Origin: Sphingomonas gellani
GTDB taxonomy: Bacteria; Pseudomonadota; Alphaproteobacteria; Sphingomonadales; Sphingomonadaceae
Reading direction: 5' to 3'
Length of the DNA stretch: 64,000 nucleotides
Assembly: GCF_900110035.1 (NCBI RefSeq)
Contig: NZ_FOCF01000003.1
Coordinates: 248,001-312,000 of the forward strand
In this document: piece after piece, positions 45,731-55,382 of the stretch
Numbering within the stretch: position 1 is the stretch's first letter
Layout of the letters: every line of letters starts with the position of its first letter
Notes under the pieces: generated by a model
The model's database searches: none
Told to the model about the DNA's origin: nothing
The model's input: only the letters and a program-made list of their open reading frames with translations
Made by a program: the position numbers and the translations under genes

Positions 45731-47338
45731 TCACGCCAGCATGTTGCGGAGCGCTTTTTTGTCGATCTTGCCGACGCTGGTGCGTGGCAGGTCGTCGAGC
45801 ATGATCAAGCGGTCGGGGAGTGCATAGCGGCTGATGGCGCCCCGATCGACGTGGAGCGACAGGTGCGCGTGCATCGCCGCCAATGTGGGATGGTGGCCGG
45901 ACGCCACCACGAACAGGATCGGACGTTCGCCCCATCGGGCATCCGGAACACCGACGACCGCTGCCGCAGCAACGTCCGGGTATTGCATCACAAGTTCTTC
46001 GATCTGGGTGGACGATACCCACTCGCCGCCAGTCTTGATGACGTCCTTCAGCCGATCGCGGATCTCGACGTCGCCACGATCACAGATCCGCGCGACGTCC
46101 TGTGTGTGGAGCCAGCCGCCACGCCACAAATCGGCGGACGCGGCCTCGTCCGTACCATAGCCTGCGGTCAGCCATGGCGCGCGGACCACCAGCTCACCTT
46201 CGGCGCTGTCCTGCATCTCCGTATCGACAACCCGCACCTGAACCAGCGGGATCGGCTGCCCGGCCAACCGGGCGCGGCCCCGCTCTTCGTCCGGGTCGTC
46301 CGAATCGAGACGGGCGAGCGTGACGACCGGTGCCGTTTCCGACATGCCGTAGCCGGCGAAGGCGTGGATGTCGTGCGCGGCGGCCGCGTCGTGCAGCGGC
46401 TGGGCCAGGGCGGAGCCGCCGACGATCATCTTCCATGGCCGTGACGGGCGAGCGTCGCCCAGCGCGCCCAGCAGCATCTGGAGGATCGTCGGCACGCCAT
46501 GGGAAAAGGTCACGTCCTCCTGCCGTTGAAGGGCGATCAGACGGTCGGGGATGTAGCGACCGGGATAGACCTGCTTCACCCCCATCAGCGTCGCGACATA
46601 GGGAAGGCCCCATGCGTGGACATGGAACATGGGCGTAAGAGGCATGTACACGTCGGCCGTGGTCAGCCTTTGGCGTTCGGGCCGCATCGAAAATGCGCTC
46701 ATGATCGCCAGCGTGTGCAGCACGAGCTGCCGGTGACTGAACGCCACCCGCTTTGGGAGGCCGGTCGTACCGGTGGTGTGGAAGGTGGTGGCGAGGGCAT
46801 TCTCGTCGAAATCTTCGAACGGATGCAGTTCCGCCTCCGCCGCCAGCAACGCCTCGTATTCCGCATCGGCGCTTGTCGCTCCGACTCCGGCGCCATCGTG
46901 CATCACGATCCAGCGATCGATCAGTGGCAGGCGTCCCTTCAGGTCGGCGACCAGCGGGGCAAAGTCGCTATGGAACAGCAGCAGCGTGGCGCCGCTGTCC
47001 TGCAGCGTGAACACGATCTGCTCAGGCGACAGCCGCACGTTGACCATCTGGAGCACGGCCCCCAGCATCGGGATCGCGAAATATGCCTCAAGATAGCGGT
47101 GACTGTCCCAATCCATCACGGCAATGGTGTCGCCGGGACGAACGCCCAGGTCCGTGAGCACCGCGCCGAGCCGTCCGATCCTGCGGTCGAGCTCCGCATA
47201 TCCGTGGCGGCGCCCGTCCGTCCCGACGATCTCGTTGGTGCTGCGATTGTCCATCGCGCTTTGCAGCAGATGGCGGATCAGCAACGGATAGCGATAGACG
47301 TCGGGCCCCGGCGCGGCGAAACGGTGGCCCTGGTTCAT
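45731..47338 (-). CDS. AMP-forming acyl-CoA synthetase (AlkK/FadD-like)
   Basis: This 535-aa adenylating enzyme has the P-loop-like FHTTGTTGLPKRVAFSHRQL (residues 187-206), YGMSETAPVVTLA, the Asp of VEIRDRLKDVIKTGGEW, and the C-terminal catalytic Lys in RTSVGKIDKKALR. Sequence style is that of medium- or long-chain fatty-acid or aryl-acid CoA ligases. It is the last gene of the minus-strand operon and starts in an ATGA overlap with the hydrolase upstream. No signal peptide, so it acts in the cytoplasm, presumably on an acid released by the secreted hydrolases. Confidence 0.9.
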   Translation of the reverse strand: MNQGHRFAAPGPDVYRYPLLIRHLLQSAMDNRSTNEIVGTDGRRHGYAELDRRIGRLGAVLTDLGVRPGDTIAVMDWDSHRYLEAYFAIPMLGAVLQMVNVRLSPEQIVFTLQDSGATLLLFHSDFAPLVADLKGRLPLIDRWIVMHDGAGVGATSADAEYEALLAAEAELHPFEDFDENALATTFHTTGTTGLPKRVAFSHRQLVLHTLAIMSAFSMRPERQRLTTADVYMPLTPMFHVHAWGLPYVATLMGVKQVYPGRYIPDRLIALQRQEDVTFSHGVPTILQMLLGALGDARPSRPWKMIVGGSALAQPLHDAAAAHDIHAFAGYGMSETAPVVTLARLDSDDPDEERGRARLAGQPIPLVQVRVVDTEMQDSAEGELVVRAPWLTAGYGTDEAASADLWRGGWLHTQDVARICDRGDVEIRDRLKDVIKTGGEWVSSTQIEELVMQYPDVAAAAVVGVPDARWGERPILFVVASGHHPTLAAMHAHLSLHVDRGAISRYALPDRLIMLDDLPRTSVGKIDKKALRNMLA

Positions 47339-48684
47339 GGAAGGGTCGCCGACGGCTTCGATCCCGTCTCGACCCAACGGCGCAGCGCGGTCCATGCAGC
47401 CTGTGTCTGGGCCTTGTCGAATCCGCAATGGGTGTAGCCCTCGATCCCTCCGATCGGCAGCGGCGCCTTGGTCGGCGGCACACCATATTGCACCAGATAG
47501 CGTCCGCGTCCGGCCTTGGCGACGGCGGCGCCGAGCTGTTCCTCCTGCGTATAGGGAACGAGTGAATCGATCCGGTTGTGGATCGTCACCAGCGGTGTCG
47601 CGATGCGGCCGGTGGCGGTATGCCAGCGCTTCAGATAGGCGAGTGCCTGCGGGTCTGCCTCGACGCGCTGGATGCCGCGGTTGAGCGTGGCCTGTTCCTG
47701 TGCCGTCAGACCGGGCGCCACGTAGACCTTGCCGACATTGCCGTACACCCAGCCCCCCGCCGTCGCCGCCATGTCCTCCGCGCCCAGCGAAGCGGTGACA
47801 AGCGGGTAGGCCAGCGCGGCGGCATCATAGTCGAAGCCGCCGATCGCAGTGACGGCGCGGACGATCTTTGCGGCCTGACCACCGGGCTCCTTTTGCGCTG
47901 CGGCCCATAGCGCAAGCGGGGCCGCGCCGACCTTGCCGATCTGGCCGAACACATAGGGCTGGGCCAGCGCGTCCGGCGTTCCCGCAGGCGGCTCTGGTGC
48001 GACGGCGTTGCGGCGCACGTCCTGTTCCCCCGGCAGGGCGTAGGGCGTGCCCTTTGTCAGCACGTTGTAGGCGAGCCGCATGTCGATGAGACGGCCGAGC
48101 AGGTCCTGCCAGTCGTCGACGACCCCGCATCGGGCAAAACCGCCCGCGAACGCCTTTGGGTACATTTCCAGCAGGGTGACGACGATCCCGCCGCCCATCG
48201 AGTCGCCCATGACATAGATGCGCTTGCCGCCAAGCCCGGCGACCAGGTCGCGCAACCGCTTCGTGTTGGTGACGCCCGTCTCGACGCCTAGCCCCGCCTT
48301 GTCATAGGCGCTGTGGCCGACGGCAAACCCCTGCGCATAAGCATCGCCGAGCAGGCCCGTGCCGGGACCCTGGGTAACCGGATCGGCCGCGACGGCGACC
48401 GGCGTGCCTGGCGTGGAGTAGCCATGGGCGAACAACAGGGCGTCGCCCCGCCAATTCGCGGGGAAAGCCAGCGCGAACTGATCGCCCTCGATCTTGCCAT
48501 CGAGCGTAAATCCGCCACCAGCCGCGGGCGCCAGGACGACATCGTTGACGCCGAGACCCTTCGCCCGCTGAACCAGCGCCGCCTGCTCAGGGGTGAGCGG
48601 CTGTGGCGGCGTATCGGTCGCCGTCACGGCGGCCGTCACGAGGATCAGCGGCGCAAGCGAGAGGGCCAATCGGCGACGGATCAT
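47335..48684 (-). CDS. Secreted large alpha/beta hydrolase (paralogue A)
   Basis: This 449-aa protein begins with a signal peptide (MIRRRLALSLAPLILVTAAV). It has an alpha/beta hydrolase core with oxyanion region LLFAHGYSTPGTP, the nucleophile Ser162 in YVMGDSMGGGIV, a probable acid in IHNRIDSLVPY, and His in GGIEGYTHCGF. A lid of about 120 residues lies between nucleophile and acid. It is a clear paralogue of the lipoprotein hydrolase at 51171-52481 (same HGY/NGY, SMGG and HCGF frame). Both ends overlap neighbours by ATGA. Probably a periplasmic esterase. Confidence 0.83.
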   Translation of the reverse strand: MIRRRLALSLAPLILVTAAVTATDTPPQPLTPEQAALVQRAKGLGVNDVVLAPAAGGGFTLDGKIEGDQFALAFPANWRGDALLFAHGYSTPGTPVAVAADPVTQGPGTGLLGDAYAQGFAVGHSAYDKAGLGVETGVTNTKRLRDLVAGLGGKRIYVMGDSMGGGIVVTLLEMYPKAFAGGFARCGVVDDWQDLLGRLIDMRLAYNVLTKGTPYALPGEQDVRRNAVAPEPPAGTPDALAQPYVFGQIGKVGAAPLALWAAAQKEPGGQAAKIVRAVTAIGGFDYDAAALAYPLVTASLGAEDMAATAGGWVYGNVGKVYVAPGLTAQEQATLNRGIQRVEADPQALAYLKRWHTATGRIATPLVTIHNRIDSLVPYTQEEQLGAAVAKAGRGRYLVQYGVPPTKAPLPIGGIEGYTHCGFDKAQTQAAWTALRRWVETGSKPSATLP

Positions 48685-49739
48685 TGATCGTTCCTTTCAA
48701 GCGGACGAGAGCCGAGATGACGGTCGAAAAAGGTGGAAACGATGCGATACGCTTCGCGCGATTCCGGCATGTCCGGCCACATGAAGAAGGCGTGCGGCAG
48801 GCCGTCGAAGATGTGGAGCTGGCTCTCGACACCCGCCTTCGCCAGCCGCCGGTGCGCAAGCGTCAGCGCGCTGACCGCGAAATCACGTCCCCCCGCCAGG
48901 AGCAGGGTTGGCGGCATCGCCTTCACCTCCGCATCGGCGTCGAGCGGATAGGCCTGCGGATCGTCGGCCGCGACGCCCGCCATGTATGGGCTCGGGATCG
49001 TTGCGGGCAGCGAGGGTGCGGCCAGAACGTCGCCGTCGGTGGTCGGGCCGGCAAGATAGGGGCTGTCGCCGGAATAGCCGGCGCCCGTGCCGCAGAAGGT
49101 GCCGATCGCGCCGGGTCTCGGCAGGCGCTGTCTGTGGATCCACGCGGTCGCTTGCGCGGTGATCACGCCGCCTGCCGAGCAACCATAGATACCGATGTTT
49201 TCCGGCCGGTAGCGCTTGAGCAGCGCGCGGTAGACCGCCGTCACATCCTCCGACGCGGCGGGGTAATGATGTTCGGGGGTCATGCGGTAATCCACCGTGA
49301 TCACCTTGACCTTCATGGTTGCCGCGATCGGTATCGCTTCGACCAGGGCGCCACTCCCCGATCCCCACATGAACGCACCGCCATGGACGTTCAGCAGGAC
49401 GCGGTTCGCCTGCGCTGGGGGGACGCCGCCTGTCGGAGTGACGATATCGACCGCCACCCCGCCGATGAGCTCATGGGCCGTGCGTGTCGCAAAGACCCGG
49501 TGCATCTCAACCAGGCGGCGGTCGTTCCAGGCCTGGTAGAAGGCACGTTGCTTGACGATGTCGCCCGCTATGCTCTTGGGCGCGGTTTCCTCGCGCATGC
49601 GGATCAGGACCTTACGCGCTTCCGGGCTGAGCTGGCTCGACGGCGGCAGGGAAAAGGCGGGTACGTTCACCTGCTGTGCCGCGCAGGGCTGCGCCGCGGC
49701 CGCGACCAGAAGGGTCAGGGAGGCAAAGAGCCGGGTCAC
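48681..49739 (-). CDS. Secreted HSL-type alpha/beta hydrolase (esterase)
   Basis: This 352-aa esterase of the hormone-sensitive-lipase family has the oxyanion motif NVHGGAFMWGSG (HGG at about residues 119-121), the nucleophile Ser188 in IGIYGCSAGGVITAQ, the acid in LLAGGRDFAVSAL, and His in FDGLPHAFFMWPDM. The start is GTG at 49739, chosen because GGAGGAAG lies 6 bases upstream and it opens a signal peptide ending in CAAQQ. An ATG 18 bases upstream has no ribosome site. It is coupled to the next hydrolase by ATGA. Confidence 0.9.
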   Translation of the reverse strand: MTRLFASLTLLVAAAAQPCAAQQVNVPAFSLPPSSQLSPEARKVLIRMREETAPKSIAGDIVKQRAFYQAWNDRRLVEMHRVFATRTAHELIGGVAVDIVTPTGGVPPAQANRVLLNVHGGAFMWGSGSGALVEAIPIAATMKVKVITVDYRMTPEHHYPAASEDVTAVYRALLKRYRPENIGIYGCSAGGVITAQATAWIHRQRLPRPGAIGTFCGTGAGYSGDSPYLAGPTTDGDVLAAPSLPATIPSPYMAGVAADDPQAYPLDADAEVKAMPPTLLLAGGRDFAVSALTLAHRRLAKAGVESQLHIFDGLPHAFFMWPDMPESREAYRIVSTFFDRHLGSRPLERNDQ

Positions 49740-49861
49740 TGTTCTTCCTCCATCCATGCTAGGACGGGGTGCGCCGTTGCGGCAGGTGCGAGTTTCCCCT
49801 TCCCATCGCTTGGTCGGACGAGCGTCGGCGACAGGACCGGTTCGCTTGTCGAGCGACGCCA

Positions 49862-51169
49862 TCAGCCACGCTGCCCTTGCGCGATCCGGCCGAACAGGGT
49901 CGCGCTGGGTTTGACGGAGCGGGCGAAGGTGGTGCGATCGACCGCGACCAGCCCGAATTTCGGCCCATAGCCGGACAGCCACTCGAAATTGTCGAGCAGC
50001 GACCAATGGATGTACCCGAGCACGGGAACGCCATCGCGAACCGCCGCCTGAACGGATGCGACGGCCGACGGGATGAAGCGCTGGCGAAGGGTATCGTCGG
50101 CGGCGTCGATCCCGTTTTCCGTGACAAGGACCGGCTTGCCTGTCGCCTCGTGTGCGTAGCGGACGACGTTGCCGATCGCGTCCGGATACCATGCCCCGCC
50201 GCCGGGCAGGCGCACGGCACCGGCGGGCGCCGGCACGTCCCGGTCGCGGCCCACCCATGCCCGGCCATAGGTCTGGACGCCGACGAAATCGTCCTTGTCC
50301 ATCACCGCGAAGAAGGGGCCGTAGATCTCCTGCCGCTTGCGATCGATGCCGCTGTCGGCGCCGACAGGCACATTGTCGGGGATGGCCAGGCTCATGCCGA
50401 TCGGCAGGTCGCCGCGCACCGCGCGGATCGCGGCGCGCGCGGCGACATGGGCGGCGGTCACGCCGGGAATCATGGGTTCGGGATCGCCGGCGTTGAGGAG
50501 CGAGTAACGGTCCGACCCACTCGCCCGGGCGGCGGCGGCGACGCAGGCGCGCATCTTGGCGATCGCGGCCGGCGGCATCGGAGTGGCGGACCATTTGCCG
50601 CCCAGGGCGAGATTGGGTTCGTTGAAGGTCAGCGCGTGGCTGATCCCGCCGGCCATCGCACGCGCCACCCTCTCGCAATAGCGCGCGAAAAGCTGTGGGG
50701 CGTCCGGCTGTTCCCACCCACCCGCCGCAGCGAACCAGCGCGGTGTGGTGAAGTGGTTGAAGGTGACGACCGGCGCCAGCCCCTGATCGCGGCAATGATC
50801 GACCATGGCGGCGTAGTGATCGAGATAGGCCTGACTGAACTGTCCCTTTGCCGGCTCGATCCGGGGCCACTCCACGGAAAACCGATAGCAGTTGAGGCCG
50901 AGGCGCCTGACGATCGCGATGTCCTCGCGCCAGCGATGGAGGCTGTCGCAGGCATCGCCGGATGGCTCCTTGAAGACGGTGGGCGTCACCTGTTCCAGCA
51001 GCCACATGTCGGCGGCGTAGTTGTTGCCTTCCACCTGATGGCCGGCCGTGGCGGCGCCCCAAAGAAAGGCTTCGCGGGACGGGACGGCGGAAGCAGGGCG
51101 TGGCAGCGCCAGCGCGGCGGTGCCGCCTGCCATCAGGCCCATCGCGCGTCGTCGGTCAACTCCGGCCAT
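49862..51169 (-). CDS. GH1 family beta-glycosidase, Tat-exported
   Basis: This 435-aa glycoside hydrolase family 1 enzyme has both catalytic glutamates: acid/base Glu184 in ALTFNEPNLALG and nucleophile Glu351 in VLVTENGIDAADD. The substrate-site segment FLWGAATAGHQVEGNNYAAD is at the N terminus. The N terminus carries a twin-arginine-like signal (DRRRAMGLMAGGTAALALP), unusual for GH1 enzymes, which are mostly cytoplasmic. It lies 1 base after the lipoprotein hydrolase and 122 bases before the HSL esterase. Predicted to cleave beta-glucosides or similar sugars in the periplasm. Confidence 0.92.
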   Translation of the reverse strand: MAGVDRRRAMGLMAGGTAALALPRPASAVPSREAFLWGAATAGHQVEGNNYAADMWLLEQVTPTVFKEPSGDACDSLHRWREDIAIVRRLGLNCYRFSVEWPRIEPAKGQFSQAYLDHYAAMVDHCRDQGLAPVVTFNHFTTPRWFAAAGGWEQPDAPQLFARYCERVARAMAGGISHALTFNEPNLALGGKWSATPMPPAAIAKMRACVAAAARASGSDRYSLLNAGDPEPMIPGVTAAHVAARAAIRAVRGDLPIGMSLAIPDNVPVGADSGIDRKRQEIYGPFFAVMDKDDFVGVQTYGRAWVGRDRDVPAPAGAVRLPGGGAWYPDAIGNVVRYAHEATGKPVLVTENGIDAADDTLRQRFIPSAVASVQAAVRDGVPVLGYIHWSLLDNFEWLSGYGPKFGLVAVDRTTFARSVKPSATLFGRIAQGQRG

Positions 51170-51170
51170 G

Positions 51171-52481
51171 TCAGTACCGCTCCCTGTCGGGGCGGTGCCC
51201 GGTTTCCACCCACTGGTGGAGTGTCCGCCACATCACCTGAGCCTGGCGCGGTGTGAAACCGCAATGCGCCCAGCCCTTCAGACCGGTGCCCGGTATCTCC
51301 TTCTGCTGCGATGGCGCCCACAGCAGCAGGAAGTTGCGATCGTTCCCGGCCGCCCTGACGCGGTCGCGCAGCAGTGTCGCCTGATCGGCGAAGACCAGTC
51401 CGTCATGAGGGTTGTGGATGCTGAGCAGCGGAACCGCGAAGTGCCCGGTCGATCGGTACCACGTGTCGGCGAAACGCATGGCCTGCGAGTCGGCCACCAC
51501 TCGGTTGACGGCGCGGTCAAGCGAAGGCGATCCGGGATAGTGCTTGCCGTCATTGCCATAGACGACACCGCCGAAGCTGGCGCGCATGTCGTTCATGCCG
51601 ACCATCGCGGTCATGATCGGGAACATGAAACTGGCGGGATCGGGATCGGCGTTGGCCGCGGTGGCGATGCGCCGGACCATCGCCGCTTCCGGCCCGTCAG
51701 GCCGCTTCTGCGCGGCGGCGAACAGCTTGGCGATCGGGCTGCTCATCCGCTTGATCTGCATGTAGAGCCAGGCCGGGCGGGCGAAGCCCAATCCGGTCGG
51801 CGGCGTCGGCGACAGGGCGTCGCGGGCCAGGTCGTGCTCGCCCGGCAGGGCATAGTCGGTGCCGCGCGTTTGCGCGTCATAGACCGCGCGCAGGTCGACC
51901 AGGTGGCCGATCTCCGCTCCCCAGTCGCCGGTGACGCCGCACGCCGTCATCGCGCCGACAAAGGCGTGGGGATGTTTTTCGATCAGCGCCATGACGATGT
52001 TACCGCCCATCGACCCGCCGCCGACGTAGAAGCGCCGTGTTCCCAGCCGTTGCAGCCACCGGCGCAGGCGCAGCGTGTTGGCGACCCCGCTTTTCACCGC
52101 CATCGCCGGCTTGTCGAACGCGCTTTGACCGATCACGAATCCATCGCGATACGCCGCGGAGAGGAAGCCGCCGGACGGATCCCTGGCGGCTGGATCGGCG
52201 GGCACCGACACTGGCGATCCGGGTATCGAATAGCCGTTTGCGAACAGCGCCGCGTCACCGTTCCAGCGCGCGGGCACCGCTATGCCGAAGGCGCGGCCGG
52301 CCAGCTTGCCGGCAACGCTCATGCCCCCGTCTGCCCGGCCGTTCGCGTCGAGATCGGTTGCGCCCGCCATGGCCATCCGGGCGACCAGAGCCTGTTGTTC
52401 GCCTGACAGCGCGCGGCGTTCCGGCCGTTCGCCACAACCCACCACGGCCAGAACGCCGATCAGGAGCCATGCGCGCCGCAT
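51171..52481 (-). CDS. Lipoprotein large alpha/beta hydrolase (paralogue B)
   Basis: This 436-aa protein has a lipoprotein signal with VVGC (Cys16) and an alpha/beta hydrolase core. It shows LFANGYSIPGSP, nucleophile Ser157 in YVGGGSMGGNIVMALIE, likely acid in IHNPHDGLVFAD, and His in LKGWAHCGFTP. It is paralogous to the hydrolase at 47335-48684 but membrane-anchored rather than freely secreted. The start overlaps the TonB-receptor stop by one base (TGATG), so it is translated straight after the receptor. Confidence 0.83.
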   Translation of the reverse strand: MRRAWLLIGVLAVVGCGERPERRALSGEQQALVARMAMAGATDLDANGRADGGMSVAGKLAGRAFGIAVPARWNGDAALFANGYSIPGSPVSVPADPAARDPSGGFLSAAYRDGFVIGQSAFDKPAMAVKSGVANTLRLRRWLQRLGTRRFYVGGGSMGGNIVMALIEKHPHAFVGAMTACGVTGDWGAEIGHLVDLRAVYDAQTRGTDYALPGEHDLARDALSPTPPTGLGFARPAWLYMQIKRMSSPIAKLFAAAQKRPDGPEAAMVRRIATAANADPDPASFMFPIMTAMVGMNDMRASFGGVVYGNDGKHYPGSPSLDRAVNRVVADSQAMRFADTWYRSTGHFAVPLLSIHNPHDGLVFADQATLLRDRVRAAGNDRNFLLLWAPSQQKEIPGTGLKGWAHCGFTPRQAQVMWRTLHQWVETGHRPDRERY

Positions 52482-55288
52482 CAGAACCGATACCTCAGTT
52501 CGAGCCCATATTGCGCCGGTTCGCCGTAGATCGAGTTGCTGAACCCGGAATTGTTGTAACCGGTATTGGCCGTGATGCGATATTCCTTGTCCAGGACGTT
52601 GGTGCCGTAGATCGCCAGATCGAGGGGCGCGCCGCGCACATCCTTCCACTCCAGTCTGAGATTGAGCAGCCCGTATGGAGCGATCGAGTCGAACGGCTGC
52701 GGGTCGGCGGCGACGAGTTGACGCGACTGCCAGCTGTATGTCGCGCGAAGGCCCAGATCGCCCTCACGTTCGGGGATCGGCAGTCCGACGCGCCCGTCCA
52801 GGCTGAACTTGTGCTTGGCGACGAAGGTGAAGGGCGTGCCGACCAGGTTGCGGGCCGGCTGCGCGGGCGTGTTGAGCGCGGCCGGGATCGCCGGGATCGG
52901 GATGGTGGTGTAATCGGTGTATTTGGCGTCGTTGAACGAATAGGTGCCGCTGACCGTCAGCCATTTGGACGGCTGTATGACCCCTTCGAACTCCGCGCCG
53001 ACCACGCGTGCCTTTTGGGCATTGGCCAGAATGTCGGATCCGGCGATCGCCGCGCGCTGGATCACCTGTATGTTGTTGAACCAGGTGTAGAAAGCGGCAG
53101 CGTTGGTCCGGACCTTGACCCCGCCGACGTCCCAGTCGCGCTTGATCCCGATCTCCGCGTCCGTGACCCGTTCCGGCTTCACCGCCGCGAGCGGATAGTC
53201 GTTGCCCAGGAACAGGGTCACGATGGGGTTGTTCGCACCCGATTTATAGCCGCGCCGCGATACGGCATAGACGAGGGTGGTGGGGTCGGCCTGCCAGTCC
53301 AGCCCAAGCTGCCAGGTCGGGCCATCGCTTTTCCCCGCGAAGCTCGGCTTCGTACAGTTGGGGTAATAGCGTGAGGGCAGAGCGCCCGCCGCGACGGCTA
53401 GGAAGGCATCGTACACGCACAGATTGGCGTTCAGGGCGATCGCCTGCGCCGCCTGCAAAGGCTTGATCAGTCCCAGTGCGGCAAGCCGGTTGAAGACCTG
53501 GTAACTCGCCGCATCCTGGTAGGAGCTGATGTCGCCGCCAAAGGAATCCCAGGACCAGCGGAAGCCGGCCGTCGCGGTCAGTGTCGGGACGATCTTGTAC
53601 TGGGCCTGCGCGTACAAGGCCTTGCTGCGCCCGCGCACCGACGCATCGGGTTGGACGCTGATGGCGGGGAGCAACGGGCCGTCGATACCGAGCAACGGCT
53701 GGATCCGAGCAGGGATGACGATCGGCCCACCGCCGAGGATGCCGCCGGCCTGGAGCGGATTGCGGGTCACGAACGTCAGCGGTTGCGGGCTCTTCTGATC
53801 CAGATAGAAGCCGCCGCCCTGCAGCCGGAAGGTGCCATCGTCGTAGCGGAGCTGCAGCTCCTCGGTCACGGTACGCAGATTGTCGTTGTAGCTGCCCGGA
53901 AAGGCGCCGAGCAGATCGGCGATCGGCAGCACCGTGGAATCGCGATCGGTTGCCGCGTTGGATCGCGTGCGGGCGTAGCTGACGATGTTCTTGATCGTCA
54001 GGGTGTCGGTGGGGCGCCATTCCGTGTTGTTGAGGACCAGCAGGCTTTTCGCCTTCTCGAAGGTCGGCGTGCTGAGCGCGATCTTGCGCACGCCCCACGC
54101 CTGTTGCTGCGCAAGCAGAGGCTGGAGCAGGGCGGCGTAGGTGCTCCCCGGTCGGACGGCCAGCAGGACGCTGCCGCCGCCATGTTCGTCCACGTCGATG
54201 TAGTTGAGCGCGGTGTAGCTGCTGATCGTATCCGTGGGATTGAACTGGACACCGAGACGCAGCGAATATGCGTTGCGGTTCAGATAGTCGCGCCCGGTGA
54301 CGGCATCGCGGACATAGCCGTCGCGCTTGTCGAACTGGCCGGCGACGCGGACCGCCAGCACGTCGTCGATCAGCGGGATGTTGATCGCGCCTTCCCCGCT
54401 CCGTCGGCGCAGATTGCCGAGCGTCCCCTGCACATAGCCCTCGACCATGTTCATCTTCGGCCGGGCAGGTTCCAGCAGCACGGCACCCCCGGTCGAATTG
54501 CGGCCGAACAGCGTGCCCTGCGGCCCCTTCAGCACCTGGAGCGAGGCGAGGTCGAAGAAGTTGCCCGGCCCGCTTGCCGAGGACGGAACCTCGGCGAAAT
54601 AGCCGACGACCCCCGGGCCGCTGCCGGTGCCGGCCCCGCCGCCACCGCCCAGCCCCCGAATGGTGTAGGTTTGTTGGTTCCGCCGCACGTCGCCCAGCAC
54701 GGTCAGCGAAGGTGTGAAGTTCTGGAGATCGGTTGCGGTGCTGATCCCTTTTTCCCGGATCATCTCCTGCGTGAAGGCGGTGAGCGAGACCGGCACGCGC
54801 TGCGCCCGTTCCTCCGTGCGACGTGCCGTCACCACGATGTCACCGATGGCGGCGCTATCGTCCGAAGCGGATGGGTCGGATGGGGTCTGTTGTGCCGCGG
54901 GGGCGCCGGGCAACTGCGTCGTGGTGACGGACCGCATGGCGGTAACCGGGAACGGGTGCGCGCCGCCACGCGTGATCGCGATCGCACCGCTCGCGTCACG
55001 GTGCATCACCAGCCCGGACCCGATCAGAATGGCGTTGAGGGCATCCAGATCCTGCAGACGGCCCGCCACTCCCCCGGTCTTGACGCCGACCAGATCCTCG
55101 CTGCGGTACATGATCTGCCGCCGGGATTGCCGCGCCCAGGCGTCGAGAGCGGATTTCATGGCGCCGGGCGCGATCGCATAGATCCGCATCGCGACGGGCG
55201 GCTGACTTCCGACCGGCTGGGCCGCCACGGGCGCGGTGGCCAAAGCAGCCATTGCCGCGCCGACGAGAAGCAGCGTTCTGTCACTCAT
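52481..55288 (-). CDS. TonB-dependent outer-membrane receptor with STN signalling domain
   Basis: This 935-aa receptor has a signal peptide (ending VAAQP) and an STN domain (about 40-110, with MKSALDAWARQSRRQIMYRS and AILIGSGLVMHRDASGAIAI) that contacts FecR-type regulators. A TonB box region with GDIVVTARRTEERAQ (about 150) and a plug with YTIRGLGGGGG and LQVLKGPQGTLFGRNSTGG follow, then a 22-strand barrel ending in Phe (LELRYRF). The GGGGAGGATCAT ribosome site is 6 bases before the ATG. STN-type receptors both import their ligand and report its presence. The ligand is unknown. Confidence 0.95.
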   Translation of the reverse strand: MSDRTLLLVGAAMAALATAPVAAQPVGSQPPVAMRIYAIAPGAMKSALDAWARQSRRQIMYRSEDLVGVKTGGVAGRLQDLDALNAILIGSGLVMHRDASGAIAITRGGAHPFPVTAMRSVTTTQLPGAPAAQQTPSDPSASDDSAAIGDIVVTARRTEERAQRVPVSLTAFTQEMIREKGISTATDLQNFTPSLTVLGDVRRNQQTYTIRGLGGGGGAGTGSGPGVVGYFAEVPSSASGPGNFFDLASLQVLKGPQGTLFGRNSTGGAVLLEPARPKMNMVEGYVQGTLGNLRRRSGEGAINIPLIDDVLAVRVAGQFDKRDGYVRDAVTGRDYLNRNAYSLRLGVQFNPTDTISSYTALNYIDVDEHGGGSVLLAVRPGSTYAALLQPLLAQQQAWGVRKIALSTPTFEKAKSLLVLNNTEWRPTDTLTIKNIVSYARTRSNAATDRDSTVLPIADLLGAFPGSYNDNLRTVTEELQLRYDDGTFRLQGGGFYLDQKSPQPLTFVTRNPLQAGGILGGGPIVIPARIQPLLGIDGPLLPAISVQPDASVRGRSKALYAQAQYKIVPTLTATAGFRWSWDSFGGDISSYQDAASYQVFNRLAALGLIKPLQAAQAIALNANLCVYDAFLAVAAGALPSRYYPNCTKPSFAGKSDGPTWQLGLDWQADPTTLVYAVSRRGYKSGANNPIVTLFLGNDYPLAAVKPERVTDAEIGIKRDWDVGGVKVRTNAAAFYTWFNNIQVIQRAAIAGSDILANAQKARVVGAEFEGVIQPSKWLTVSGTYSFNDAKYTDYTTIPIPAIPAALNTPAQPARNLVGTPFTFVAKHKFSLDGRVGLPIPEREGDLGLRATYSWQSRQLVAADPQPFDSIAPYGLLNLRLEWKDVRGAPLDLAIYGTNVLDKEYRITANTGYNNSGFSNSIYGEPAQYGLELRYRF

Positions 55289-55382
55289 ATGATCCTCCCC
55301 CCAGAGTTCGCCGGGACGCCGCCATCTTGTGCGGTCATCCTTTCCCCTCAGACGATCAGGATCGAAAAACCCGTAACGCCGA

